64,000 nucleotides of DNA from VXYL01 sp964348085 (lineage in GTDB: Bacteria; Pseudomonadota; Gammaproteobacteria; Pseudomonadales; Azotimanducaceae). The notes beneath the pieces were generated by a model. That model saw nothing but the letters and a program-made list of their open reading frames with translations, was not told where the DNA came from and made no database searches. Both the position numbers and the translations under genes were made by a program. Positions 41,970 through 50,938 of this stretch are shown one piece after another (the first letter of the stretch is position 1; each line of letters opens with the position of its first letter). The stretch is from positions 5,305-69,304 of the forward strand of contig CAYGBI010000010.1 of the NCBI GenBank assembly GCA_964348085.1, given 5' to 3'.

Positions 41970-42922
41970 GGCACGGCTGTGGCCGTCCTGCCCAGCGGCA
42001 GACTCACTTGCCTGCCGTCCGGCAAACGTCGCAGCGGATGGGGCGTGGTGATATCCGTGTCGCCGACTACGCTGGCGATGGTGGCGAGCGGCTCGCCCTT
42101 GGGGGCCAAACCGGGAATGGCCGCCAAGAGACCCTTCGTGTACGGGTGCGCGGGGTTCTTCAATACCTGCCGCACCGTGCCGATCTCCAGCACCCGGCCT
42201 TGATACATCACCACCACTTGGTCGGCAATCTGCGCGACCACGCCCAAGTCGTGGGTGATGAACAGCACCGAGTTGCCAAGATCGTGTTGAAGATCCTTGA
42301 TGAGCGTGAGGATCTCGGCTTGGATGGTCACGTCGAGGGCCGTTGTCGGCTCGTCGCAGATCAGCACTTCCGGATGGCAGACGAGCGCCATGGCGATGAC
42401 CACGCGCTGCCGCATGCCGCCGGAAAACTCGAAGGGATACATCTTGATGCGCCGGTCGATGTCGCCGATGCCCACTCGCTCGAGCATTTCCGCCGCTTCG
42501 CTCATGGCCTGCCTGCGCGTCACCTTGCGGTGACAGAGGATGGCTTCCGAGACTTGGTTGCCCACCGTGTACACCGGGGAGAGGGCGGTCATGGGTTCTT
42601 GGAAAACCATGCTGATGTGGCCGCCTCGCAGTTCCTGCAGCCGAGGGTCTTTCTTGCCAAGCGAGACGATCTCGAACGCCGGCATGTCGGTCGGCATGAA
42701 GTCGATGCGCCCGCCGACGATCTTGCCCGGCGGCTGCACCAGCCGCATGATGCAGTTGGCGGTGACCGACTTGCCGGACCCGGACTCGCCCACGATGGCG
42801 GTCACCTTGCCGCGCGGCACGTCGAAACCGACGTTCACCAAGGCGTGGGTGAGGCCGATATCGGTTTTGAAATCCACCGCCAAATCGCGGACCTCCAGCA
42901 CATTGTCCACGGCGTCGGTCAT
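41966..42922 (-). CDS. Opp/Dpp-type ABC transporter ATPase (first ATPase, OppD-like)
   Basis: The 318-residue protein from the ATG at 42922 carries GESGSGKSV (Walker A), MVFQEPMTALSPVYT (Q-loop), EFSGGMRQRVVIAMAL (signature), CDEPTTALDV (Walker B) and FITHDLGVVA. The C-terminus has the cysteine-free version of the Opp-type tail. Start overlaps the stop of the permease gene (ATGA), and its stop overlaps the next ATPase. It belongs to the five-gene transporter in which binding protein, two permeases and two ATPases are encoded in order. Confidence 0.93.
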   Translation of the reverse strand: MTDAVDNVLEVRDLAVDFKTDIGLTHALVNVGFDVPRGKVTAIVGESGSGKSVTANCIMRLVQPPGKIVGGRIDFMPTDMPAFEIVSLGKKDPRLQELRGGHISMVFQEPMTALSPVYTVGNQVSEAILCHRKVTRRQAMSEAAEMLERVGIGDIDRRIKMYPFEFSGGMRQRVVIAMALVCHPEVLICDEPTTALDVTIQAEILTLIKDLQHDLGNSVLFITHDLGVVAQIADQVVVMYQGRVLEIGTVRQVLKNPAHPYTKGLLAAIPGLAPKGEPLATIASVVGDTDITTPHPLRRLPDGRQVSLPLGRTATAVP

Positions 42923-44103
42923 CGAGCGCCGCCAGTGCTGTAGGGGTCCGCGGCATCCCGCAAGCCGTCGCCGAGCAGGTTGAAGGCCATGACCGCGAGC
43001 ACCACCGCGACGCCGGGCAAGAGCTGCCACGGCGTCATCTCGATCACCAAGGGGTTTTGCGCCTGAAACAGCAGCACGCCCCAACTAACGACCGGCGGGC
43101 GCAGGCCGATGCCGAGGAAGGAGAGCGCCGTTTCGCCGAGAATCATGGCCGGTACGGCGAGCGTTGCGGTGGCGATGATGTGGCTTGCGAAGTTCGGCAG
43201 CATGTGGCGACGGATGACCCTCGGCGTGCTGGCGCCGATGAGCCTCGCCGCCATCACGAAGTCTTCCTCTCGCAACGCCAGGAAACGTCCCCGCACTTGC
43301 CGCGCCAGCGCCGTCCAACCGAACAGCGAGAGGATGATGGTGACGCCGAAATAGACCAAGAGCGGCGACCAATGCACCGGCAGGGCGGCCGACAGCGCCA
43401 TCCACAGCGGCAGTGCCGGCAAGCACTGCAACACCTCGATGACCTTGTTGACGCTACGGTCCGCCAACCCGCCCAGATAGCCGGCGAGGCCGCCGAGCGT
43501 GATGCCGAAGACGATGGTGAGCACGACGCCGACGAAGCCGATGGACAGCGAGATTCGGCCGCCGTATAGCACGCGCGACAGCATGTCGCGCCCTAGCGGG
43601 TCGGTGCCGAACAGGTGTATGTAGCCGCCTGCGTCGGTTGTGAACAGGTGGCGGTCGGTGGCCAGCAGATTCCACAGTTTGTACGGTTCGCCCGGCGCGA
43701 AGAAGCGGATGGGAAACATGCGGCTGGTGTCTTCGCTGTATTCGCGCATCCACGTGTCCGGATTCACCTCCATGTGGTAGGCGTAGACGAACGGGCGCAG
43801 GTGGAAATTGCCGTCGGCGTCGAAGAAGTGCATCGCCATGGGCGGGGCGTTGATGGCGTCCTGATTGCGCGTCGTGGTGCCGTACGGCGCGAAGAACTCG
43901 CAGAAAATCACCAGCACATACAGCACGAGCAGAAAGACGCCACTGGCATAGGCCAACCGATGACGCCGAAAGCGCAGCCAGATCAGCCGCTTCGGCGATA
44001 TGGTGGTCTCTTCCGCCCGGACTGCCAGCCCATCCGGCGCCGGCGACGTACCCGGTCGGGGCGACACGGGCGTCGCCGTACCGTCGGCGGCGACTTCACT
44101 CAA
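42919..44103 (-). CDS. Opp/Dpp-type ABC transporter permease (OppC-like)
   Basis: The 394-residue protein has a long N-terminal cytoplasmic segment, a membrane helix (FLLVLYVLVIFCEFF), a large periplasmic loop (about 70-165, longer than typical) and the permease domain with the EAA-type loop RLIGASTPRVIRRHMLPN. The start is TTG at 44103, overlapping the stop of the first permease by eight bases (TTGAGTGA), as is common in this operon. It forms the channel with the OppB-like subunit. The large N-terminal loop resembles the long permeases of the Opp group rather than classic DppC. Confidence 0.9.
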   Translation of the reverse strand: MSEVAADGTATPVSPRPGTSPAPDGLAVRAEETTISPKRLIWLRFRRHRLAYASGVFLLVLYVLVIFCEFFAPYGTTTRNQDAINAPPMAMHFFDADGNFHLRPFVYAYHMEVNPDTWMREYSEDTSRMFPIRFFAPGEPYKLWNLLATDRHLFTTDAGGYIHLFGTDPLGRDMLSRVLYGGRISLSIGFVGVVLTIVFGITLGGLAGYLGGLADRSVNKVIEVLQCLPALPLWMALSAALPVHWSPLLVYFGVTIILSLFGWTALARQVRGRFLALREEDFVMAARLIGASTPRVIRRHMLPNFASHIIATATLAVPAMILGETALSFLGIGLRPPVVSWGVLLFQAQNPLVIEMTPWQLLPGVAVVLAVMAFNLLGDGLRDAADPYSTGGAR

Positions 44104-45079
44104 AACGAATCCTCGGGTCCACCCAAGCCAGCAACAGGTCGGAAAGCAGAATGCCGAACACTACCAAGAGGGCTAGCCACATCAGCAAACTGCCGGCGAG
44201 GAACATGTCTTGGTTGAGCAGTGCCTGCAGCAAGAGCGGGCCGATCGTCGGCAATCCCATCACCATGCCCACCAGCGCCTCGCCGGAGATCAATGCCGGC
44301 AGCATCAGGCCGATGTTGCTGATGAAGGGATTGATGGCGATGCGTACGGGGTATTTCAGCAACAGCTTGATCGGCTTCACGCCCTTGGCGCGAGCCGTCA
44401 CCACATAGGGCTTGTTCAGCTCGTCGAGTAGGTTGGCGCGCAGGATGCGCATGGTGAAAGCGGCGCCGCCGGCGCCGACGATAACCATCGGCAGCCAGAT
44501 GTGCGCCAGCATGTCGCCCACCCGGGCGACGCTCCACGGCGCGTCCTCGAACTCCGGCGAAAAAAGGCCACCGGTGCTGATGCCGAACCACTCGAAGCCG
44601 ATGTGCATGAAGATGAGCGCCAACAAGAATGGCGGCGTTGCCAAACCGACGAGGGCGATGGTGGTCATGATGTAGTCGCCGATGCGGTATTGGCGCACCG
44701 CCGAGTAGATGCCGATCGGCAACGCCACTAGCCAAGTGAAGAACAACGCAGAGATGGTGATCGAGAGTGTATAGCCGAGTCGCTCCCACACCAGCTCGTT
44801 GACCGGCCGAGAGAACAGGTAGGAATACCCCATGTCGCCGGAAAGGAAATTGACCGCCCAATAGAAATATTGCAGCACCATGGGCTTGTCGAGGTTGAAC
44901 TGGGCGCGCAGGTTCTGCACCTGCTCTTCCGTCACGTCCACCCCTTGCGCCTGCAGGCGATCGAGCATCGAGGAGACGACGTCGCCTTCCGGCAGTTGCA
45001 CGACAGTGAAGACGATGACCGAGATAATGGCGAGCGTGGGGATCATGCCCAAGAGGCGCGACGCCAAGTACGACCTCAT
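44096..45079 (-). CDS. Opp/Dpp-type ABC transporter permease (OppB-like)
   Basis: The 327-residue protein has an N-terminal helix (LGMIPTLAIISVIVFTVVQLPEGD) and the usual six-helix permease fold, with the EAA-loop-like TARAKGVKPIKLLLKYPVRIAINPF. Its start ATG at 45079 overlaps the stop of the binding protein gene (ATGA). The region between helix 1 and 2 (SSMLDRLQAQGVDVTEEQVQNLRAQFNLDKP) is longer than in DppB and matches the long OppB group. It partners with the OppC-like permease. Confidence 0.92.
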   Translation of the reverse strand: MRSYLASRLLGMIPTLAIISVIVFTVVQLPEGDVVSSMLDRLQAQGVDVTEEQVQNLRAQFNLDKPMVLQYFYWAVNFLSGDMGYSYLFSRPVNELVWERLGYTLSITISALFFTWLVALPIGIYSAVRQYRIGDYIMTTIALVGLATPPFLLALIFMHIGFEWFGISTGGLFSPEFEDAPWSVARVGDMLAHIWLPMVIVGAGGAAFTMRILRANLLDELNKPYVVTARAKGVKPIKLLLKYPVRIAINPFISNIGLMLPALISGEALVGMVMGLPTIGPLLLQALLNQDMFLAGSLLMWLALLVVFGILLSDLLLAWVDPRIRFE

Positions 45080-47109
45080 TGCGCCTGCTCTTCCCGTCCG
45101 GACGCTGCTTCAGGCGTGTCGTCGAGGTACCAAGTGGACGGGTGATAGGCGAGTGTCCAGCGGTTGTCCCATCCCCATATGCCGGTCGGCGTTACGTTCT
45201 TGAGGCGGGTGGAGACCACTACGGGGTGCGGCGCTTGGCCCACGGTGCCGATGGTCCAGAGATTCTCCGCCGCCGCTTCGAGCAGCGTCTTGGCCGCTTT
45301 CGTGCGGTGTTCCTCGGTAACGGCGGTGCGCAGTTCATCGCCCCAATATTGGAGGTTTTTGATAGTCGGTGGCGGTTCTTCGCCGAGCTCGCCGTTGGTT
45401 TGGTAGTAGCGTGCCCAGTGATTCCACATGGCGATGTCCCAACCCGAACGGTGGGGATAGAACCAATCCGGCACCAGTGGGAAGAGAATGTCCGTCACCT
45501 TGTCGGCGTGCCACAGCGTCATTTGCATCTTGTTCGCTTGGGCGCGTTCGGATTGCAGCCGACGTTCGACGGACTTCAGGCGCATGTCGATGCCCACCTC
45601 GCGCCAGTAATCGCGCACCAGTTCCATGGTGATGGTCTTCGGCGTTTCGAAATCCAGATATTCGAAAGTGATGGTGAGCTTCGAGCCGTCCGGGTACTCG
45701 CGCAAGCCGTCCCCGTCGATGTCATCGAGGCCGAGTTCGTCCAGCAATTGGCGCGCGTAGTCGGGGTCGTAGCGCGTATGGGCGTCGGCGAAGCGCTTCT
45801 CGTACCAGCGGCTCGTGGGGTGTGCCGTCACCTGGCTCGGCACGCCCCGCCCGAAGTAGATCACTTCGTTCATCTGCGGCCGATTGATGGCGTGGGAGAG
45901 GGCGCGGATGAAACGCCGGTCTCCTTTGCCCCACAAGAGTTCCCGGTACTTAGGGTCGTCGTAGTTGTAGTTCGGCTGAATGGACACGTCGCTGACGTGC
46001 AACCGCGTCCAGACGTGAACTTGGTTGACCCCCTTGACCTCGCCGAGCTTCAACAGCGGAATGTCCTCCGTCTTCAGTGCGAACGCGGCGAAATCGAGCT
46101 GGCCGGTGGCGGCTTGGAAGGCGATCATCTTGGAGTTTTCCAGCAGGATGATGGCGTCCACTTTGTCGATATAGGGCAACTGCCGACCCTCGGGGTCGAC
46201 TTTGAAGTAGTAGGGGTTGCGCTCCAGGCGCAGTTTGAAGGGCGTGCGCTCGATGACCTTGTAGGCGCGTAGCGTGGGCACCCGCACGGCGTCTTCGTCG
46301 CCCCAGCCGCGCAGGGCGTTGTACATCGCCATCCAAGTGACGAAGCCCTCCTCCTCCACCAAGGCGTCGAGTTCGTCCTTGTCCCGGTAGGCGGGGTGGT
46401 ACTGCTTGAAGAAGTGCATCGGGTCCACGAAGTGGCTGCCGTACTGCGCGAAGAAGTTGGGGAACATGGGGTTCGGGTCGGGGAACACGTACTGGAAGGT
46501 CAGTTCGTCGATTTTGACGAACTCGCACCCCTGCACCAGCCGGTAGGTGACCGGCGACATTTCCGGATCCAACCACACGTGGTTGAGCCGGAACATCCAG
46601 TCGTCGGCGGTGACCGGTGCGCCGTCGGACCATTTCAACCCGGCGCGCAGCCGCACCGTGGTCACGCGGCCGTCTTCGCTCACCTCCCAGGATTCCGCCA
46701 GATTGGGCAGGATGTTGCGCATGTCCGCGGACAACGTGAGCGCGTGCTCCCAGTTGAAGAACTGCCACGTGTCCCACAGGGTGATGCGCGCCGTGCCGCC
46801 GTATTTGCCAATGCTACGGTAGGGGGTGAGCACCACCGGGTCTTCCGGTAGGCGCTCCGTCACGCTAGGCAAGTCGTGACTGTCCAAGTAGGGGCTTTGC
46901 GAAAAGCTCGTGACGCCGAGCTCGCTTGCGGTCGCCGGCGGCTCGAACCACTCCTCGGGCCAATCGCTTTCCGCGCCGAAGCTCGCCGCGCCGAGAGCCA
47001 CGGCAATGCACCCCAGCGATGTGGCGACGTAGGCGGTTGGCAGGTTGGCGCTCAGGTTCGGCTTCGCTCTTCGTGTCGCATAGTGGCCACAAGCCCGTTG
47101 GCGAGTCAA
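45076..47109 (-). CDS. Periplasmic solute-binding protein, family 5 (Opp/Dpp type)
   Basis: The start is TTG at 47109, overlapping the stop of the dehydrogenase gene (TTGA). From there the 677-residue product has a signal peptide, with a basic N-region, then LPTAYVATSLGCIAVALGAASFGA. The mature protein has the SBP_bac_5 elements VVLTPYRSIGKYGG, LRAGLKWSDGAPVTADDWMFRLNHVW and a long C-terminal lobe, and is larger than classic OppA. This fits the long-form opine/peptide/sugar-type binding proteins. The ligand is not identifiable from motifs. An annotated start further upstream would extend it into the dehydrogenase gene in another frame. Confidence 0.9.
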   Translation of the reverse strand: MTRQRACGHYATRRAKPNLSANLPTAYVATSLGCIAVALGAASFGAESDWPEEWFEPPATASELGVTSFSQSPYLDSHDLPSVTERLPEDPVVLTPYRSIGKYGGTARITLWDTWQFFNWEHALTLSADMRNILPNLAESWEVSEDGRVTTVRLRAGLKWSDGAPVTADDWMFRLNHVWLDPEMSPVTYRLVQGCEFVKIDELTFQYVFPDPNPMFPNFFAQYGSHFVDPMHFFKQYHPAYRDKDELDALVEEEGFVTWMAMYNALRGWGDEDAVRVPTLRAYKVIERTPFKLRLERNPYYFKVDPEGRQLPYIDKVDAIILLENSKMIAFQAATGQLDFAAFALKTEDIPLLKLGEVKGVNQVHVWTRLHVSDVSIQPNYNYDDPKYRELLWGKGDRRFIRALSHAINRPQMNEVIYFGRGVPSQVTAHPTSRWYEKRFADAHTRYDPDYARQLLDELGLDDIDGDGLREYPDGSKLTITFEYLDFETPKTITMELVRDYWREVGIDMRLKSVERRLQSERAQANKMQMTLWHADKVTDILFPLVPDWFYPHRSGWDIAMWNHWARYYQTNGELGEEPPPTIKNLQYWGDELRTAVTEEHRTKAAKTLLEAAAENLWTIGTVGQAPHPVVVSTRLKNVTPTGIWGWDNRWTLAYHPSTWYLDDTPEAASGREEQAQ

Positions 47110-48182
47110 GCGCCACTTGAGGCCGTTATGGCCTCGGCGATGGCGTTGCCTAGCGTTTCGGTGTCGGCTTCGCCGCCCATGTCCGGGGTCAACGTGGCGG
47201 GGTTGGCGAGCGCCGTCTCGATAGCGGCTTCGACGGCGCGCGCGGCCTCCGGATGCCCCAAGTGCTCGAGCATCATGGCGCCCGACCAGATCTGACCGAT
47301 GGGGTTGCAGATGCCTTTGCCGGCGATGTCCGGCGCGGAGCCGTGTACCGGCTCGAACATCGAGGGAAACTCGCGCTCCGGATTGATGTTCGCGGATGGC
47401 GCGATGCCGATGGTGCCGGCCACCGCCGGTCCCAAGTCGGAAAGAATGTCGCCGAACAGATTGCTGCCGACGACTACGTCGAACCAGTCCGGGTGCAGCA
47501 CGAACTGCGCGGCGAGGATGTCCACGTGGAACTTCGCGGTATCCACGTCCGGGTACTCGGCCGCCACCGCCTCGAAGCGTTCGTCCCAAAACGGCATGGT
47601 GTGCTTGATGCCGTTCGATTTCGTGGCCGAGGTGACGTGCTTTCTCGCCCGGTCTCGGGCCAGTTCGAAGGCGTAGCGGATTATCCGATCCGTGCCGCGA
47701 CGGGTGAAGATGCTCTCCTGCACCACGGCTTCGTCGTCCGTGCCGGCGAAAATGCGCCCGCCGACGTCCGAGTACTCGCCTTCGCTGTTCTCCCGCACCA
47801 CGAGAAAGTCGATGTCTTGCGCCGTGCGTCCCCGCAACGGCGATTCGACTCCATCGAGCAGGCGTACCGGGCGCAGATTGACGTACTGCTCAAAGCGGCG
47901 ACGAATGGGGATGAGCAAGCCCCACAGCGACACATGGTCCGGCACCCCGGGGAATCCCACCGCGCCGAGAAAGATGGCATCGTGGCGCCGAATGGCGTCC
48001 AAGCCGTCGTCGGGCATCATGCTGCCGGTGTCGACGTACCGCTCGCAGCCCCAGTCGAAATGATCCCAGACGAAGTCGATGCCGAAACGGCGGCCGACGA
48101 CGTCGAGGGCGCGGATGCCTTGCGGCACGGTCTCTTTGCCGATGCCGTCGCCGGGGATCACCGCGATGCGGTAGGTGGTCAC
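47106..48182 (-). CDS. Isocitrate/isopropylmalate dehydrogenase superfamily (tartrate/D-malate dehydrogenase type)
   Basis: From the GTG at 48182 the product is 358 residues. It has IAVIPGDGIGKETVPQGIRALD at the N-terminus, DFLVVRENSEGEYSDVGGR (substrate-binding loop), and the metal-binding DILAAQFVLHPDWFDVVVGSNLFGDILSDL and FEPVHGSAPDIAGKGICNPIG segments. This pattern fits tartrate dehydrogenase/D-malate dehydrogenase rather than LeuB. It oxidatively decarboxylates a 2-hydroxy acid with NAD. Being directly translationally coupled to a solute-binding protein suggests that the transporter brings in a hydroxy-acid-containing compound; this is inference. Confidence 0.88.
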   Translation of the reverse strand: MTTYRIAVIPGDGIGKETVPQGIRALDVVGRRFGIDFVWDHFDWGCERYVDTGSMMPDDGLDAIRRHDAIFLGAVGFPGVPDHVSLWGLLIPIRRRFEQYVNLRPVRLLDGVESPLRGRTAQDIDFLVVRENSEGEYSDVGGRIFAGTDDEAVVQESIFTRRGTDRIIRYAFELARDRARKHVTSATKSNGIKHTMPFWDERFEAVAAEYPDVDTAKFHVDILAAQFVLHPDWFDVVVGSNLFGDILSDLGPAVAGTIGIAPSANINPEREFPSMFEPVHGSAPDIAGKGICNPIGQIWSGAMMLEHLGHPEAARAVEAAIETALANPATLTPDMGGEADTETLGNAIAEAITASSGA

Positions 48183-48202
48183 GGCGGCTCCGCTCCTGCG
48201 CC

Positions 48203-48775
48203 CTAGGGGCTCGCCACCAACTGCAAGAACTCCGACCGGGTGGGCGGGTTGTCGCGAAAGCTGCCGAGCATCACGGAGGTCTTCATGCTGGAGTGCTGCT
48301 TCTCCACGCCACGCATCGCCATGCACAGATGTTGCGCCTCGACGATCACGCCGACCCCGGAGGCGTCAGTGACCTCCATAATGGTGGTGGCGATCTGCTG
48401 CGTCAGCGTCTCTTGTATTTGCAGCCGGCGGGCGAACATGTCCACGATACGGGCCACTTTCGACAAGCCGAGCACCCGACCGTTCGGCAGATAGCCGACA
48501 TGGCATTTGCCGATAAAGGGTAGCAGGTGGTGTTCGCACATCGAGTACAGCTCAATGTCCTTGACAAGGACGATTTCGTCCAAGTCGGACTCGAACAGGG
48601 CTTCGTTGACTACCTCGGAGACGCTTTGCCGGTACCCCCGGGTGAGAAACGCCAATGCCTTGGCAGCGCGCTCGGGCGTGTCGCGCAAGCCTTCGCGGGA
48701 CGGCTCGTCGCCAACGCCGACAATCAGTTCGCGGTAGGCGCGCGCAAGCGCACGCACCGGATCGGTTTCGCTCAT
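48203..48775 (-). CDS. folE: GTP cyclohydrolase I
   Basis: The 190-residue protein has ELYSMCEHHLLPFIGKCHVGYLP, with zinc-binding Cys and His residues, and the active-site C-terminal segment HLCMAMRGVEKQHSSMKTSVMLGSF. The enzyme makes dihydroneopterin triphosphate from GTP for folate and related pterin synthesis. The length is typical. It lies 20 bp upstream of the dehydrogenase gene, on the same strand, so the transporter operon may begin at folE. Confidence 0.96.
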   Translation of the reverse strand: MSETDPVRALARAYRELIVGVGDEPSREGLRDTPERAAKALAFLTRGYRQSVSEVVNEALFESDLDEIVLVKDIELYSMCEHHLLPFIGKCHVGYLPNGRVLGLSKVARIVDMFARRLQIQETLTQQIATTIMEVTDASGVGVIVEAQHLCMAMRGVEKQHSSMKTSVMLGSFRDNPPTRSEFLQLVASP

Positions 48776-48830
48776 CTTGTTGTTGATCTGAGAAGGTATG
48801 TCTTGCTTGGCGGAAATCGTCGCTCGCCGG

Positions 48831-50042
48831 TTAGTACGTGATGGCCGTGTCCAAGGTGACCCAGCGCCCGTTGCGCACTTGCGACAAGGTGGAGCTGTCT
48901 ACCCCTTTGTGATCGTCGGGGCCGAAGGTCAAGCGATTGCCGAACATGTCCGTGTACTCGGTGAGGGATTCCAGCGCGGCGATCATTCCTTCCCGCGTGA
49001 GGTCGCGTCCGGCGACCTCCAACGCGCGCACGGTCAAATCCGCGCCGCGGTAGCCCACCATCGATGGCAGGCCCGGCGGTTCGCCGTAGCGTTCTTGGTA
49101 GCTCTCGTACCAAGCGCGCACCTCTGGCGACAAGTCGTCGTCCTCGTAGACCAAGGCGATCGGCACGAAGGCGTAGTAGCCCTCGCCGGAACCGCTCTTT
49201 TGATCGGCGATCACCTGACCGTATGCGGCTTCGTTACCTACCCAAGCGACGCCCTCCCAGCCGATCTTGCGCGCCGTCTCGAGCACGAGAATCGTGTCGC
49301 GATGCACGAGCCCCACCATCACCAAGTCGCAGCCTGCGTTCTTCAGGCGCAGCACCGCGGCGGTGAACTCCACGTCGGTGGGCTTGTGCGCGGACTCGGC
49401 GGCCACCGTAAGCCCCATCTCGGCCGTCTGATCGTATACGGCGTCGAGGATTTCTTGGCCGTACTCGGTGTCGTGATAGATGATGCACGGCGTGGTCTTG
49501 CCCATTTCTTCCACGAAGTATTTGACGCCGGCGCGTATCTCCTCGTAGTAGAGGCCCATCTGGCTGAACATGAGCTTGTTGAACGGTGTCACCATGGCGC
49601 GGGCGCCGCTGGCGGGAAACAGGTTGGGTACGTCCGTGCTGAACGGTTGTTCCAACACCGCGATGTTGGTCTGCGTGCCCACCGCCATCAGCATGGCGAA
49701 GATATTGTCGCGATTGATGAGCTTGTTCGCCGCGGCGATGGCGCGGGGAATCTGATAGTTGGAGTCCTCGACGATGAAGCGGATCTGCCGTCCATGCACG
49801 CCGCCTGCGGCATTGATCTCCTCGAAGCGCATGCGCGCCCCGTTGACGATGCCGACGCCCCAGATGGCGACCGGCCCGGTGAGATCGGCGTGGGTGCCGA
49901 ACACGACCTCGCTGTCGGTGACGCCGTCGACCTCGACCGCCGGCGTCGCCGCTTCGCCGCCCGGGGCCGCCGGCTCCGCCGGACCGCAGCCGGAAACCGA
50001 CAGGAACGCCGCGAGGGCCAAAGGGGTCGCCAAGGGTCTCAT
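48831..50042 (-). CDS. Periplasmic binding lipoprotein, branched-chain amino acid ABC type
   Basis: The start is the ATG at 50042 with GGAGGA a few bases upstream. The 403-residue product has a lipoprotein signal (LAAFLSVSGC, Cys at 19), then EVVFGTHADLTGPVAIWGVGIVNGARMRFEEINAAGGVHGRQI, typical of LivJ/LivK-type periplasmic binding proteins. The ligand may be a branched-chain amino acid, amide or aromatic compound. No permease or ATPase genes of the Liv type are adjacent, so its transporter partners lie elsewhere or are lost. It is divergent from the PhyH gene. Confidence 0.9.
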   Translation of the reverse strand: MRPLATPLALAAFLSVSGCGPAEPAAPGGEAATPAVEVDGVTDSEVVFGTHADLTGPVAIWGVGIVNGARMRFEEINAAGGVHGRQIRFIVEDSNYQIPRAIAAANKLINRDNIFAMLMAVGTQTNIAVLEQPFSTDVPNLFPASGARAMVTPFNKLMFSQMGLYYEEIRAGVKYFVEEMGKTTPCIIYHDTEYGQEILDAVYDQTAEMGLTVAAESAHKPTDVEFTAAVLRLKNAGCDLVMVGLVHRDTILVLETARKIGWEGVAWVGNEAAYGQVIADQKSGSGEGYYAFVPIALVYEDDDLSPEVRAWYESYQERYGEPPGLPSMVGYRGADLTVRALEVAGRDLTREGMIAALESLTEYTDMFGNRLTFGPDDHKGVDSSTLSQVRNGRWVTLDTAITY

Positions 50043-50151
50043 CGGTATTCCTCCACCTGCGCTCGTCCGCCAGTCGTGATGTGACGGCGAGCTTACGCAA
50101 TGCCAAGCGTTTGCGCTATGGTCTCGTTGGTTCGTGGGAACGGGAGCGCCA

Positions 50152-50925
50152 TTGACGGATCCGCTCGGCAGGTCGCGCAAGCGCGAGTTTATCGAGCGCG
50201 GCTACTTGCGCGTAGCCGCCGTCGTGCCGCCCGGACTGGTGGCGCGCGCCCGCCGGGCGATTAATCACTCGTTGGGCGCCGGCGTCGACCGCGACGACTT
50301 AACGCGCCTGAACGCGCAATCCTTTTGTGCCGAACTGCGCGACGACCCCCGGCTGTTGGGACTGGCCACCCACCCGCTGGTTTGGGCGCATGTGCGCTCG
50401 CTAGTTGGCGATGACCGCGTCGCAGAGCCTCGAAGTTGCCAGATCGCCTTGCGTTTTCCGCTGCCGGAGGGCATGCCTCGGCGTTTGCCTGGCGCGCACT
50501 TGGATGGCTACCACACGGCGACCAACGGCGTCCCGAACGACGGCGTGGTGCGCAACTTCACGCTGCTGCTGGGCATCATGCTGAGCGACGTGGCGCGGCC
50601 GTTCAGCGGCAACTTCACCGTCTGGCCGGGCACGCATCGGCGCATGGAACGTTACTTCCGGGAGCACGAAGTCAATTCGCTCGAGGGCGGTGCCGTCGAG
50701 CCGCTCGGCATCGGTTTGCCGGAACCGATGGCCGTGACCGGGCGCGCCGGCGACATCGTGCTCGCCCACTATCAGTTGGCGCATGCCGCTTCGCCCAATC
50801 ACTCGGGCGACATTCGCTACATGTGCTTCTTTCGCCTTTCGGTGACGTCCCTCGCCACGCACCGCGTCGAATCCATGCGCGACATCTGGCGCGATTGGCC
50901 GGCGCTCGCGGAATACGTACGCTGA
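50152..50925 (+). CDS. Phytanoyl-CoA dioxygenase (PhyH) family protein
   Basis: The start is taken as TTG at 50152, which has a GGGAG site six bases upstream; a GTG at 50134 is less well placed. The 257-residue protein has a cupin fold with the H-x-D iron site in GAHLDGYH and the distal ligand His in HYQLAHAASPN, followed by an Arg in GDIRYMCFFRLS that would bind 2-oxoglutarate. It probably hydroxylates an organic acid or small molecule with Fe(II) and 2-oxoglutarate; the substrate is unknown. It converges with the PIMT gene. Confidence 0.85.
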   Translation: MTDPLGRSRKREFIERGYLRVAAVVPPGLVARARRAINHSLGAGVDRDDLTRLNAQSFCAELRDDPRLLGLATHPLVWAHVRSLVGDDRVAEPRSCQIALRFPLPEGMPRRLPGAHLDGYHTATNGVPNDGVVRNFTLLLGIMLSDVARPFSGNFTVWPGTHRRMERYFREHEVNSLEGGAVEPLGIGLPEPMAVTGRAGDIVLAHYQLAHAASPNHSGDIRYMCFFRLSVTSLATHRVESMRDIWRDWPALAEYVR

Positions 50926-50938
50926 TCGCCCCGCGCGG

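Noticed and set aside
41970..42956. Long N-terminal extension of the OppF-like ATPase reading frame
   Set aside because: It lies within the OppD-like gene in another frame and has no family similarity. The ATG at 41969 overlapping the OppD stop is the natural start.
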